Positions 24,223 through 33,035 of a stretch of DNA of 64,000 nucleotides are shown piece after piece; position 1 is the first letter of the stretch, and every line of letters begins with the position of its first letter. The notes under the pieces are model-generated. The model was not told the DNA's origin and searched no databases. It saw only the letters and a program-made list of their open reading frames with translations. Location: assembly GCF_900115955.1 (NCBI RefSeq), contig NZ_FOYL01000012.1:186001-250000 (forward strand), written 5' to 3'. The DNA comes from Lentzea waywayandensis (GTDB lineage: Bacteria > Actinomycetota > Actinomycetes > Mycobacteriales > Pseudonocardiaceae). The translations under genes were made by a program, and so were the position numbers.

Positions 24223-27096
24223 ATGCGCGTGCCATCACGTCGTGCGGCCATAGCCGCGAGCGCGTTGCTGCTGCTGGGTCTGGTGAGCGCTCCTTCGTCC
24301 GCCGCACCGCCGGGTCCGCGGGCCCTGCCGGACGCGCTGGCCGCGGTGGCGGCACCGCCGGGCGCGATCGAGGCGCTGAACCTCTCGCCCACGTCCCGGA
24401 CCGTGCGACCGGCCGGCGTGCAGGGCACCTCCGGTTCGGTGGCCAACCCGCAGAACGTCCTGTCGGGAGCGCCGACCCGGATCTCCGGGACGAACTCGTC
24501 GATCACGCTGGACTTCGGCAAGGAGGTCGGCGGGATCGCGACGCTGTCGTTCGGCGGCACCAGCGGGGGACAGCGGGTCGGGCTCGCGTTCAGCGAGTCC
24601 TCCCAGTACATCGGCCGGGCGAGCGACGCCAGCAGCGGTGACAAGCCCGACGGCGCGATCTACGGCAACGCCACGACCAACGGCACGTACGTCATGCCCG
24701 CGGCGAGGCTGCGCGGCGGGTTCCGCTACCTGACGATCTTCCTCAGCACGTCGGGCTGGGTGGACCTCACCGGTGTCTCGCTGAACTTCACGGCGGCGCC
24801 GGGCAAGGCGAACCCCGCCGCGTACGCGAACTACTTCTACTCCAGCGACAACCTGCTCAACCGGATCTGGTACGCCGGTGCGTACACCGTGCAGACCAAC
24901 GTCATCGCGTCGAACCAGGGCAGGGTCTGGCCTCCGCCACCGTCCGAATGGGACAACAGCGCGGTCGTCGGCGTGGGAAACAGCGTGCTGGTCGACGGCG
25001 CGAAGCGGGACAGGACCGTGTGGCCGGGTGACCTCGGCATCGCGGTTCCGACGGCGTACGCGTCGATGCACGAGCTGGAGTCGACCCGCAACGCACTGTC
25101 CACGATGTACGGAGTGCAGGACGCGAGCGGCGAGATCCCGTGGTCCGGCCCGCCGTTCAACCTCAAGGGCTCGGACACCTATCACACGTGGACCCTGCTG
25201 GGGACGTCGTTGTACTACACCTATTCCGCCGACCGGGCCTGGCTCGACTCGGTCTGGGAGAACTACACGCGCGGGATGCGGTTCATCATCGCCAAGATCG
25301 GCGGCAGCGGCCTGCTCAACGTCACTCGCACCCAGGACTGGGCGCGCAGCGGCCAGGGCGGGGAGAACATCCAGGCGAACGCGTTGCTCTACGCCGCACT
25401 GACTGCGGGCGCCACCCTCGCCACGGTCAAGGGCGACACCGCGCTCGCTGCCGGCTACTCCAGCCGGGCCGCCGCGCTCAAGTCCGCCGCGAACTCCCGG
25501 CTGTGGGACACGAACGCGGGACTCTACCGCGACAACCCGTCGAGCAACCTGCATCCGCAGGACGGCAACTCGCTGGCGGTCTGGTACGGCCTGACCGACT
25601 CGGCGGCGAAGGCCAGGACCATCGTCGACAGCCTCCGCACCCGGTGGAACGCTTTCGGTGCGACGACGCCGGAGTGGGGCGGCGGCGTGCATCCCTTCAC
25701 CGGCGGCATGGAGGTGCACGCACGCTTCACCGCCAACGACGACATGACCGCCCTCGCCCAGATCCGCCGCACGTGGGGCTACATGCTCGACAGCCCGATC
25801 GGCACCAAGAGCACCTTCTGGGAGGGCATCAACGCCGACGGCAGCCTCGCCTACGGCGGGTCGTTCATGAGCCTCGCGCACGGCTGGTCGAGCGGCCCGA
25901 CCTCGGCGCTGACGTTCAACGTGCTCGGCACCGCTCCCGAGCCGCAGGTGGGTCAGTACCGGTTCGTCCCGCATCCGGGTGACCTCACCAGCGCGGAGGG
26001 CCGCCTCACCCTGCCGCAGGGAGCACTGGAGGCCGCCTGGACCCGCAACCCGGCAGCGGGCACGTACACCGCCCGGCTCACCAGCCCCGGCGGCACGACC
26101 GGGCGGATCGGCGTGCCGAAGCTCACCGGCACGAACATCACCGTGTCGGTCAACGGTTCGGTGGTGTGGAGCAACGGAACGTTCACCCCACGACCGGGCA
26201 TCGGTGGTGGAACACAGGACGCCGACTACGTCTACCTCACCGGAGTGACCCCGGGAACCTACGACGTCACGGCGTCCGGGCTCGGCAACCCCGCTCCGCC
26301 GCAACCCCCTGCCGCGGCGGGACTCCCGGCCGGTTACACCCACTGCGCGGCCGAAGCGGGCCGGTGCGAGTTCAGCGGCACCCGCAGCGTGGCCTACGGC
26401 GCGGGCAACTACACGTTCAAGACCGCGACGTCGGCGACCGACTGCACGAACGACGCGTTCGGCGGCGACCCGGCGCAGAATCTGGTCAAAGCCTGTTACG
26501 TGGCCCCGCTCGGCGGTCCCGCCGGATACACAGCCTGCGCGAGCGAGGGCGGCAACTGCAATTTCACCGGATACGGCCGGACAGTCGCCTACGGCGCGAA
26601 CGGAGCGTTCGTGCAGAGGGTGTTCACGGCGAGCACTCAGTGCACGAACGGGGTGTTCGGCGACCCGATCGCCAACGTGGCCAAGAGTTGCTATCTCGCG
26701 CCGGACGGGCCACCTGCCGGCTGGACCCGGTGCGCGGGTGAAGGCGGAACCTGCCCGGCCGTCGCCGGTCAGCCGGTTGCCTACGGTGGCTTCGGCTCGT
26801 TCCGGTACGTCACCGCGTCCGGGAATCTCGCGTGTTCGAACGCCGCGTTCGGCGGAGATCCGCTGCCCGGTGAGTCGAAGGCCTGCTACACGCGCGACGG
26901 GAGCCCGCCCGGCTATGGCACCTCGTGCGCCCAGGAAGGCGGGACGTGCGGGTTCTCCGGGCAGCGCACCGTCGCGTTCGGGGCCCGGGGTGCGTTCGTC
27001 TACCGCACGTTCGCCGGTGGAACACCCTGCACCACAACGGCTTTCGGTCTCGATCCGCTGAACGGCGTGCCGAAGACCTGTTACCTGACCCCGTAG
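24223..27096 (+). CDS. Secreted GH78-type (alpha-L-rhamnosidase-like) hydrolase with four Cys-rich C-terminal repeats
   Basis: 957 aa from ATG 24223, six bases after GGGAGG; the frame is open further upstream but that part precedes the operator. It has a Sec signal peptide (RRAAIAASALLLLGLVSAPSSAA). Residues about 45-210 are beta-sandwich domains. The (alpha/alpha)6 six-hairpin domain contains GAKRDRTVWPGDLGIA, the GH78 signature in which Asp and Arg bind rhamnose, then DASGEIPWSG and the WGGGVHPFTGGMEVHA segment. A beta domain follows and the last 257 residues are four Cys-rich repeats, probably a carbohydrate-binding module. GH78 enzymes release terminal alpha-L-rhamnose from plant glycosides, pectin or bacterial polymers; related six-hairpin families act on other sugars, so the substrate is not certain. 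A perfect LacI-type operator covers the promoter region. Confidence 0.85.
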   Translation: MRVPSRRAAIAASALLLLGLVSAPSSAAPPGPRALPDALAAVAAPPGAIEALNLSPTSRTVRPAGVQGTSGSVANPQNVLSGAPTRISGTNSSITLDFGKEVGGIATLSFGGTSGGQRVGLAFSESSQYIGRASDASSGDKPDGAIYGNATTNGTYVMPAARLRGGFRYLTIFLSTSGWVDLTGVSLNFTAAPGKANPAAYANYFYSSDNLLNRIWYAGAYTVQTNVIASNQGRVWPPPPSEWDNSAVVGVGNSVLVDGAKRDRTVWPGDLGIAVPTAYASMHELESTRNALSTMYGVQDASGEIPWSGPPFNLKGSDTYHTWTLLGTSLYYTYSADRAWLDSVWENYTRGMRFIIAKIGGSGLLNVTRTQDWARSGQGGENIQANALLYAALTAGATLATVKGDTALAAGYSSRAAALKSAANSRLWDTNAGLYRDNPSSNLHPQDGNSLAVWYGLTDSAAKARTIVDSLRTRWNAFGATTPEWGGGVHPFTGGMEVHARFTANDDMTALAQIRRTWGYMLDSPIGTKSTFWEGINADGSLAYGGSFMSLAHGWSSGPTSALTFNVLGTAPEPQVGQYRFVPHPGDLTSAEGRLTLPQGALEAAWTRNPAAGTYTARLTSPGGTTGRIGVPKLTGTNITVSVNGSVVWSNGTFTPRPGIGGGTQDADYVYLTGVTPGTYDVTASGLGNPAPPQPPAAAGLPAGYTHCAAEAGRCEFSGTRSVAYGAGNYTFKTATSATDCTNDAFGGDPAQNLVKACYVAPLGGPAGYTACASEGGNCNFTGYGRTVAYGANGAFVQRVFTASTQCTNGVFGDPIANVAKSCYLAPDGPPAGWTRCAGEGGTCPAVAGQPVAYGGFGSFRYVTASGNLACSNAAFGGDPLPGESKACYTRDGSPPGYGTSCAQEGGTCGFSGQRTVAFGARGAFVYRTFAGGTPCTTTAFGLDPLNGVPKTCYLTP
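26326..27093 (+). repeat. Four tandem ~64-residue Cys-rich modules in the GH78-type protein
   Basis: Repeats begin near 26326, 26512, 26710 and 26907. Each carries PAGYTxCAxEGGxC, then VAYGAxGxF, then CTNxxFGDP and ends in KSCY or KTCY, giving four Cys per unit and presumably two disulfides. The spacing is constant but the DNA has diverged, so the duplication is old. Similar modules decorate secreted actinomycete enzymes and probably bind polysaccharide. Confidence 0.85.
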
Positions 27097-27121
27097 CCGT
27101 CAGCGTGAGACGTGGGTGGGA

Positions 27122-27151
27122 ATCGGCCCGTGGCGAAAGCCGCGGGCCGAT
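27122..27151. terminator. Bidirectional hairpin terminator with GAAA loop
   Basis: A 13-bp stem with one G-T type mismatch around a GAAA tetraloop (ATCGGCCCGTGGC / GCCGCGGGCCGAT). It lies 26 bases after the GH78 stop and touches the stop of the convergent regulator gene, so it serves both. Confidence 0.85.
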
Positions 27152-29511
27152 CATCGAGGACTACGCGCGGCGATCTCGTCGGCGAAGGCCACGAGCGCGG
27201 CGTCGTCCAGGGCGCGGCCGAGGCGCTCAGACCAGCGGTCCCCGAGCACGGCCAGCGCGTGATCCCGTGCGGCGGCCACGAACGGCGTGATCTTCTTGCG
27301 TCGCAGGCGGTCCGCCGATCCCAGCAGCACAGCGGCCGACCCGGGATCGCGGGTGCAGAGGTACCGGGCGTGCAGGGTCAGGGCCTCCGCGACCGAGTCG
27401 CGGTCACGGGTCGTGTGGCTCAGCGAGATCCGCATGGCCTCTGCCAGCTCCCGCCACGCCGTCGCGTCGCGGAGCGCGTGCCGCACCACGCTCGCCCGCA
27501 GGTGGACGGTGGCCTCGACGCGGTCGTTCCCGTTCTCCCCGACGGTGTCCGCGAGCAGGCGGTCGGCGCGGTGCACGCAGGCGGCGGCCGCCGCCGGATC
27601 CTGGTCCAGCAGCGCCAGTGCGGCGGTGGTCTCGGCGAGAGCGGCCAGCAGGGTGTGGCCGCCCTCGGTGAGCAGGCGGACGGACTCGGCGGCCCGGCTG
27701 ACGGTGGTCTCCAGGGCACCGACGTCCAGAGCCAGCAGCGCGAGGTTGAACAGCGTGCGACCCAGTTCGAACGGTCCTGCGCCCGCTCGGCGTTTCGCCG
27801 CCAGCGCCGCCTCCAGCTGACGGATCGCCTGCTGCGGGCGCCCGATCTCGGCGAGCGCCGACGAGAGGTTGTTGAGCACGCGGCCGAGCGTCGCGTCGTC
27901 GCCGGAGAGGCGGGCGACGGCCAGCGCCTGGCGCAGGTGCGCCAGGGCGGCGCCGGGGTTGCCCCGCTCCACCGCGACCATGCCGAGCAGGCTCAGACCG
28001 GCGGTTCGCGTGCTGTGGTCGTCGTCCGCCGCCACGGCCAGCGCACGCTCCGCCGACTCGCCCGCCGCGTCCAGGTCGCCGCGCAACGCCGCCAGCTGGC
28101 CCGACCTGATCAGCAAAGGCGGGATCCCGCCCGTGCCCACCTGGCGCAGCAGCTCCGCGCCTTCACCGAGCCGTCCGGTGGCCTCGTAGAACCGGGTCAG
28201 CGCCATCGCCGCGGCCGCGTCGAGCCGCGTGGGGTCCTCGGCCGCCGCCCAGCGCACCGCGGCCCGGATGTTGGCCGCGTCGAGGGCACCGAACGTCGAA
28301 CCGGCGCGCAACCGGTCGAGGTAGTGCGAGGCGATCCGGGCGTCGGGGGAGTCGAGCTGCTCGGCGGCCAGTTCGGCGACGGTGTCCGGCAGCGTGTAGC
28401 GCGACGTGTCGCCGTCCGGGGTGAGCCGGACCAGGTTGATGTCGACCAGTTCGGTCAGCTCCGGCAACGGTTGTCCGAGCAGCGTTTCGAGGTCTTCCAG
28501 GCGGACGCCGCCGTGGAAACCGCCCAGGAAGCGGAACGTGGTGCGCGCTTCGGCGGTCACCAGGTCCAGCGTGGCCTCGATCGCCGCGCGCAGCGAACGG
28601 TGCCGGGCGGGCAGGTCGCGCGGCCCGTCGGTGAGGTAGCGCAACCGGTGCGTGAGGCGCGTGGCCAGGTCCGCCGGGCTCATCAGCCGCACCCAGCCCG
28701 CCGCCAGTTCGATCGCCAGCGGCAGGTGCTCGACCTTCTGGCAGATGGCGTGCACCGCGTCGTCGGCGAACTCCAGCCCGGCTCGTCGCACGAACAGCGC
28801 TGCCGCCGCCTCACGGGGCAAGCCGCTCAACGCGAGCACGTGTTCGTCGCGCACCCGCAGCGGCCGCTGGCTCGTGACCACGACGGTCAGGCCGGGGCAG
28901 CGGCGCGGCAGCGCGGCGAGTTCCGCCGCGGCGTCCACCAGTTGCTCGAACCGGTCGACCACCAGCACCACCCGCCGGTCGCGCAGGTGCGCGGCCACCC
29001 GGTCCGGCGGCGCCAGCCGGGACGGACCACAGCCCAGCGCGTCTGCCACTAGATCACCGACCAGCGCCACATCGCTGACGGCGGACAGGTCGAGCGTGCA
29101 CACCACCAGATCGGTGCGCCCGCCGAGCAACGCGGCCAGTTCGGCGGCGAGGCGCGACTTGCCGGCGCCCGCGGGGCCGGTGATCGAGACGAGCCGGTGC
29201 CGTGCCCGCAGCACCAAATCCAGCAACGACCGCAGCTCGTCGTTCCGCCCGACCAGGCCGTCCGTGCTGACAGGCGCCGAGGGGGCCGACGGCGTCGAAG
29301 GACGTGCCGCGGCGAGGAACGCGGTCAGGTCGTCGCCGGTCAGCTTCAGCGCCGTGGCCATCAGCCGCGCCGACTGCGCTCGCGGAACCCTCCTGCCCTG
29401 CTCCAGGTCCCGCAACGCGCGGTCACTGATCCCACTGAGTCGCGCGAGCTCGACCTGGCTCAGCCCGGCGGCGGCCCGGTGACGGCGCAGCAGTTCGGCG
29501 AACGCGGACAC
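27151..29511 (-). CDS. XRE - NB-ARC - TPR (STAND-type) transcriptional regulator
   Basis: 786 aa with a GTG start. Residues 1-70 are a Cro/C1-type helix-turn-helix (GLSQVELARLSGISDRALRDLEQGRR). A NB-ARC/AAA-type ATPase follows, with Walker A ITGPAGAGKSRLA, Walker B VVLVVDRFE and sensor VVVTSQR. The C-terminal 380 residues are TPR-like helices. Such proteins are ATP-dependent switches that oligomerise on ligand or partner binding and control neighbouring genes in actinomycetes. It is divergent from the subtilisin-like protease gene, with 126 bases between the two starts, and could regulate it. No Shine-Dalgarno is clear, so leaderless translation is possible. Confidence 0.88.
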   Translation of the reverse strand: MSAFAELLRRHRAAAGLSQVELARLSGISDRALRDLEQGRRVPRAQSARLMATALKLTGDDLTAFLAAARPSTPSAPSAPVSTDGLVGRNDELRSLLDLVLRARHRLVSITGPAGAGKSRLAAELAALLGGRTDLVVCTLDLSAVSDVALVGDLVADALGCGPSRLAPPDRVAAHLRDRRVVLVVDRFEQLVDAAAELAALPRRCPGLTVVVTSQRPLRVRDEHVLALSGLPREAAAALFVRRAGLEFADDAVHAICQKVEHLPLAIELAAGWVRLMSPADLATRLTHRLRYLTDGPRDLPARHRSLRAAIEATLDLVTAEARTTFRFLGGFHGGVRLEDLETLLGQPLPELTELVDINLVRLTPDGDTSRYTLPDTVAELAAEQLDSPDARIASHYLDRLRAGSTFGALDAANIRAAVRWAAAEDPTRLDAAAAMALTRFYEATGRLGEGAELLRQVGTGGIPPLLIRSGQLAALRGDLDAAGESAERALAVAADDDHSTRTAGLSLLGMVAVERGNPGAALAHLRQALAVARLSGDDATLGRVLNNLSSALAEIGRPQQAIRQLEAALAAKRRAGAGPFELGRTLFNLALLALDVGALETTVSRAAESVRLLTEGGHTLLAALAETTAALALLDQDPAAAAACVHRADRLLADTVGENGNDRVEATVHLRASVVRHALRDATAWRELAEAMRISLSHTTRDRDSVAEALTLHARYLCTRDPGSAAVLLGSADRLRRKKITPFVAAARDHALAVLGDRWSERLGRALDDAALVAFADEIAARSPR

Positions 29512-29637
29512 CGGGCCGACCGTATCGGAAGTTCACCGGAAACTCCGGCGGTTTCACTGGCTTCCGCCCGGACCGGGCAGTCATCGTCGGTGCCGGACGT
29601 CGGGGGACATGTCCACGATTTCGTTGGGAGGACGGAA

Positions 29638-31578
29638 TTGTCGTACTCATCAAGACGGGTGGTGCTCACCCTCGCCCTAGCTGCGCTCGCTGCCGCGGGG
29701 CTGGCCACACCCGCGACGGCGGCACAGGGCGAGATCCGCGTGGGCGCGGGGGCGAAGACCATCGCGGGCCGATACATCGTGGTGCTCAAGGAGAACGCGG
29801 ACGCGACCGACATCGTCACCAAGAACGGTGGCGGTGAGGTGCGGGAGACCTGGCGGCACGCGCTCAAGGGGTTCGCGCTCGGGGCCGACGAGACCACGGC
29901 CAGGCGGATCGCGGCGGACCCGCGCGTCGCCTACGTCGAACAGGACGCCGAGATCACCGCGGACGCGACCCAGCCGACGCCGTCGGCGTTGTGGGGCCTC
30001 GACCGGCTCGACCAGATCACGGGCCGGTCCAACGGCCAGTACGTCTCCGCCGGTTCCGGTGCCCGCGACGTGCGCGCGTACGTGATCGACACCGGTATCC
30101 GCACGACGCACACGGACTTCGGCGGCCGCGCGAGCTGGGGCACGAACACCACCGGCGACAACAACAACACCGACTGCAACGGCCACGGCACCCACGTGGC
30201 GGGCACCATCGGCGGCGCCACGCACGGCGTCGCGAAGTCCGTGCGGCTGGTGGCGGTGAAGGTCCTCAACTGCTTCGGTTCGGGCACCACCGCCGGTGTC
30301 ATCAGCGGTGTCAACTGGGTGACCCAGAACGCCGTGCGCCCGGCCGTGGCGAACATGAGCCTCGGCGGCGGCGCCAGTGCGACGCTGGACGCGGCGGTCG
30401 AAGCCTCGATCGCGGCGGGCATCACGTACACGGTCGCCGCGGGCAACTCGAACGTAGACGCCTGCCAGACCTCGCCGGCCCGCGCGCCGAACGCGATCAC
30501 CGTCGGTGCCACCGACCGCAACGACGTGCGACCGACGAACTGGAGCAGCGGCGGCAGCAACTTTGGCAGCTGCGTGGACGTCTTCGCCCCCGGCGACGAC
30601 ATCACCTCGCTGTCGAACACCAGCGACACCGCCACCAGGTCGCTCAGCGGAACGTCGATGGCCGCGCCGCACGCCGCCGGTGTCGCCGCGCTGTACCTGC
30701 AGCGCAACGCGAACGCCTCGCCGACCACCGTCTGGTTCGAGATGGCGTTCGTCGAGTCCACAAAGGACGTCGTGGTGAACGCGGGCACCGGCTCGCCGAA
30801 CCTGCTGCTCAACTCCCGCTACACCTTCGGCGGGCCGGACGGCGACTACAACGACGACCAGCGCACGGACACCACCGTGTGGCGTCCGTCGACGGGCCAG
30901 TGGTTCGTGCGCAACCAGTTCACCCAGCAATGGGGCCAGCAGGGCGACGTGCCGGTGCCGGGCGACTACAACGGCGACGGCGTGTCCGACGTGGCGGTGT
31001 GGCGTCCGTCCACCGGGCAGTGGTTCGTGAACGGCCAGTTCACCGTCGCGTGGGGTCAGCAGGGCGACGTCCCGGTGCAGGGCGACTACAACGGCGACCA
31101 GATCACCGACGTCGCGGTGTGGCGTCCGTCGACCGGGCAGTGGTTCGTGCGCAACCAGTTCACCCAGCAATGGGGCCAGCAGGGCGACATCCCGGTGCCC
31201 GCCGACTACGACGGCGACGGCGCGGTGCAGGCCGCCGTGTGGCGTCCGTCCACCGGGACCTGGCACTACATCGGTGTTTTCGGCATCGTCGTCTCCGTCC
31301 CATGGGGACAGAGCGGTGACGTTCCCGTGGTGGGCGACTACAACGGTGACGGCGGTTTCGACCTGACGGTGTGGCGTCCGTCGACCGGTGAGTGGCACGT
31401 GCACGGCGTCAGCTCGACGCAGTGGGGTCAGCAGGGCGACATCCCGGTACCCGGCGACTACAACGGTGACGGGGTGGGTGACCTGGCGGTCTGGCGCCCG
31501 TCGACCGGGCAGTGGTTCGTGCGCAACCAGTTCGCCGTCGCGTGGGGCGTGCAGGGGGACAAACCCCTGGCGTCCTGA
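29638..31578 (+). CDS. Secreted subtilisin-like serine protease (S8) with C-terminal Ca-binding repeats
   Basis: TTG start at 29638 chosen because GGGAGG lies at 29626-29631 and because it puts the signal peptide (SSRRVVLTLALAALAAAGLA) at the N terminus; 646 aa. After the signal comes an I9 propeptide (GRYIVVLKENADATDIV ... YVEQDAEI). The catalytic domain has Asp151 (YVIDTGI), His183 (GHGTHVAGT) and Ser340 (SGTSMAAPHAAG), a proteinase K-type arrangement. The last 245 residues are six FG-GAP/VCBS-like repeats with DYNGDGxxD calcium loops alternating with WRPSTGQW. It is exported and probably self-processed. A strong hairpin follows its stop. It may take part in the same extracellular degradation programme as the neighbouring glycoside hydrolases. 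Confidence 0.93.
   Translation: MSYSSRRVVLTLALAALAAAGLATPATAAQGEIRVGAGAKTIAGRYIVVLKENADATDIVTKNGGGEVRETWRHALKGFALGADETTARRIAADPRVAYVEQDAEITADATQPTPSALWGLDRLDQITGRSNGQYVSAGSGARDVRAYVIDTGIRTTHTDFGGRASWGTNTTGDNNNTDCNGHGTHVAGTIGGATHGVAKSVRLVAVKVLNCFGSGTTAGVISGVNWVTQNAVRPAVANMSLGGGASATLDAAVEASIAAGITYTVAAGNSNVDACQTSPARAPNAITVGATDRNDVRPTNWSSGGSNFGSCVDVFAPGDDITSLSNTSDTATRSLSGTSMAAPHAAGVAALYLQRNANASPTTVWFEMAFVESTKDVVVNAGTGSPNLLLNSRYTFGGPDGDYNDDQRTDTTVWRPSTGQWFVRNQFTQQWGQQGDVPVPGDYNGDGVSDVAVWRPSTGQWFVNGQFTVAWGQQGDVPVQGDYNGDQITDVAVWRPSTGQWFVRNQFTQQWGQQGDIPVPADYDGDGAVQAAVWRPSTGTWHYIGVFGIVVSVPWGQSGDVPVVGDYNGDGGFDLTVWRPSTGEWHVHGVSSTQWGQQGDIPVPGDYNGDGVGDLAVWRPSTGQWFVRNQFAVAWGVQGDKPLAS
30841..31572 (+). repeat. 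Six ~40-residue WRPSTGxW / DYNGDG repeats in the protease C terminus
   Basis: Copies start about every 120 bases (WRPSTG at roughly 30883, 31003, 31123, 31243, 31375, 31495); the fourth has a short insertion. A 51-base stretch is identical between 30898-30948 and 31138-31188, 240 bases apart, which points to recent duplication or gene conversion. The units look like blades of a beta-propeller with calcium sites. Confidence 0.88.
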
Positions 31579-31585
31579 CGACAGA

Positions 31586-31620
31586 GCCGGGGCCGCCTTC
31601 CTCGCGAAGGCGGCCCCGGC
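31586..31620. terminator. Strong hairpin terminator after the protease gene
   Basis: A perfect 15-bp GC-rich stem (GCCGGGGCCGCCTTC / GAAGGCGGCCCCGGC) with a five-base CTCGC loop, eight bases after the protease stop. The convergent XRE gene ends at 31673, so the hairpin may act in both directions. Confidence 0.88.
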
Positions 31621-31672
31621 CGTCATGGGCTTGTCCGCGCGGAGAACGGTGTCGTCGAAGGAGTCCGCGGTG

Positions 31673-32494
31673 TCAGGAGAACTGCTGGACGCCGATGACT
31701 TCCAGCAGGCGGAGCTGATCGACGGCGTGGCTTCCCGGTGTGGCGACGAAGAACTGCAGCCTTTGGTGACCGTCTTCGCTGAACAGGTTCTGGCACTGGA
31801 CGTCGACGACTCCGAGTTCGGAGTGGACGATCCGTTTGCGCTCGCCGCGGCGGACCGCGACGTCACCGGTGTCCCACAACGCCGCGAACTCGTCACTGGC
31901 CTGCCGAAGGCGCGTGACCATCGCGGCCGCCGCACCGCCGGGGGCGTGCCGGGCGACGGCGGCGCGGAGGTCGGACACCAGGACCTTCGAGTGGTGCGGG
32001 TGGTCGTCCTCGGGGTAGATCGCGCGGACGGCGGGGTCGGTGAACCACTGGGACAGGAAGCTCTCGCTGGTCGCCGGGCCGAGCAGCGCGGTGGCGAGCC
32101 GGTTCTGCACCAGGGTTTCGTGCAGGTCGGTGATGATGCGCGCCGGTGTGCCGTCGAGCCGGTCGAGCAGCGCGAGCATCGCCGGCGCCACGTGGGCCGA
32201 GACGCCGTGTGCCGGTGGCACGGGCCTGCCCGCCAGCTGGAACAGGTGCTCGCGTTCGTCGGAGTCGAGGCGTACCGCCCTGGCCAGCGCGGTGAGCATC
32301 TGCGCCGACGGCTGTGCGCCGCGGCCGCGTTCGAGCTCGATGTAGTAGTCGACCGACGCTCCGGCGAGCTGGGCGACCTCGTCACGGCGCAGTCCGGGCA
32401 CGCGACGTCGTGAACCGGTCGGCAGGCCCACCTCGGCGGGTGTGATGCGGGCACGCCGCGACTGCAGGAACAGGCCGAGCTCAACGAGATCCAC
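31673..32494 (-). CDS. XRE/MmyB-like transcriptional regulator
   Basis: 273 aa from the GTG at 32494 (VDLVELGLFLQSRRARI); a GTG at 32521 would add nine residues and neither has a good Shine-Dalgarno. Residues about 8-75 form the helix-turn-helix with the LRRDEVAQLAGASVDYYIELERG signature of the MmyB-like family. The remaining 190 residues match the MmyB ligand-binding domain, a PAS-like fold that binds fatty-acid-type ligands in some members (NRLATALLGP, FTDPAVRAIYPED, DEFAALWDTGDVA). It is divergent from the tautomerase gene, the usual sign that it controls that neighbour. A paralogue of the same type lies at 46458. Confidence 0.9.
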   Translation of the reverse strand: MDLVELGLFLQSRRARITPAEVGLPTGSRRRVPGLRRDEVAQLAGASVDYYIELERGRGAQPSAQMLTALARAVRLDSDEREHLFQLAGRPVPPAHGVSAHVAPAMLALLDRLDGTPARIITDLHETLVQNRLATALLGPATSESFLSQWFTDPAVRAIYPEDDHPHHSKVLVSDLRAAVARHAPGGAAAAMVTRLRQASDEFAALWDTGDVAVRRGERKRIVHSELGVVDVQCQNLFSEDGHQRLQFFVATPGSHAVDQLRLLEVIGVQQFS

Positions 32495-32617
32495 ATCCTC
32501 AGTATCGCCGCAGGCCGCCACCTCAGCCAGGGGACGCCATCCCCTGGGTCAGCGGCAACTGGTTACCGGCTTGGCGGCTCGAAATGCTGACCTCACAACG
32601 AAGAAGAGGAGCACGAC

Positions 32618-32824
32618 ATGCCGTTCGCCAACCTGAAGGTCCCCGCGGGCACGCTGTCCGCCGAGCAGAAGCAGACCCTCGTGGAGAAGGTCACCGACCT
32701 CTACGCCGACACCTTCGGCGACGCCGTCCGCGACAACACGATGGTCCTCGTCGACGAGGTCGTCGACGGCGGCTGGGGGATCCGCGGCGAGGTCCTCACC
32801 CTCGCCAAGCTCCAGCAGGGATGA
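32618..32824 (+). CDS. 4-oxalocrotonate tautomerase-family protein
   Basis: 68 aa with GAAGAGGAG seven bases before the ATG. It begins Met-Pro, so Met removal leaves the N-terminal proline that acts as general base in this superfamily. The remaining sequence fits the beta-alpha-beta tautomerase monomer (FANLKVPAGTLSAEQKQTL ... MVLVDEVVDGGWGIRGE), including the usual GGWGIRG turn. Members isomerise enol/keto acids or dehalogenate; the physiological substrate is not predictable. Its divergent XRE/MmyB regulator probably controls it. Confidence 0.9.
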   Translation: MPFANLKVPAGTLSAEQKQTLVEKVTDLYADTFGDAVRDNTMVLVDEVVDGGWGIRGEVLTLAKLQQG

Positions 32825-32936
32825 TCGTGACGGCGGCTCGCTCGGAGCCGTCGTCCCCTGGTTCGGATTCCGCCCTGGACCGCGGGTCCACACGTCGCCG
32901 GCGAGTTCTCGGCGGCTTGATCAACAAGCATGAACC

Positions 32937-32970
32937 CACAGCGGCCTGACGCGCACGTCAGGCCGCTGTG
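32937..32970. terminator. Bidirectional hairpin terminator
   Basis: A perfect 15-bp stem (CACAGCGGCCTGACG / CGTCAGGCCGCTGTG) with a CGCA loop, between the tautomerase gene and the convergent TNT-protein gene. It serves both sides. Confidence 0.9.
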
Positions 32971-33035
32971 CCGTGTTCTGGCACCCCACAGGCCACCGCG
33001 CTGAGCGGCGATCTCACGCCCGTCTGGAGTGCGGC

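Noticed and set aside
24235..26343. A 702-codon minus-strand frame opposite the GH78-type gene.
   Set aside because: Arg/Gly/Val/Asp-rich shadow; the plus-strand frame has a signal peptide, a Shine-Dalgarno and GH78 motifs.
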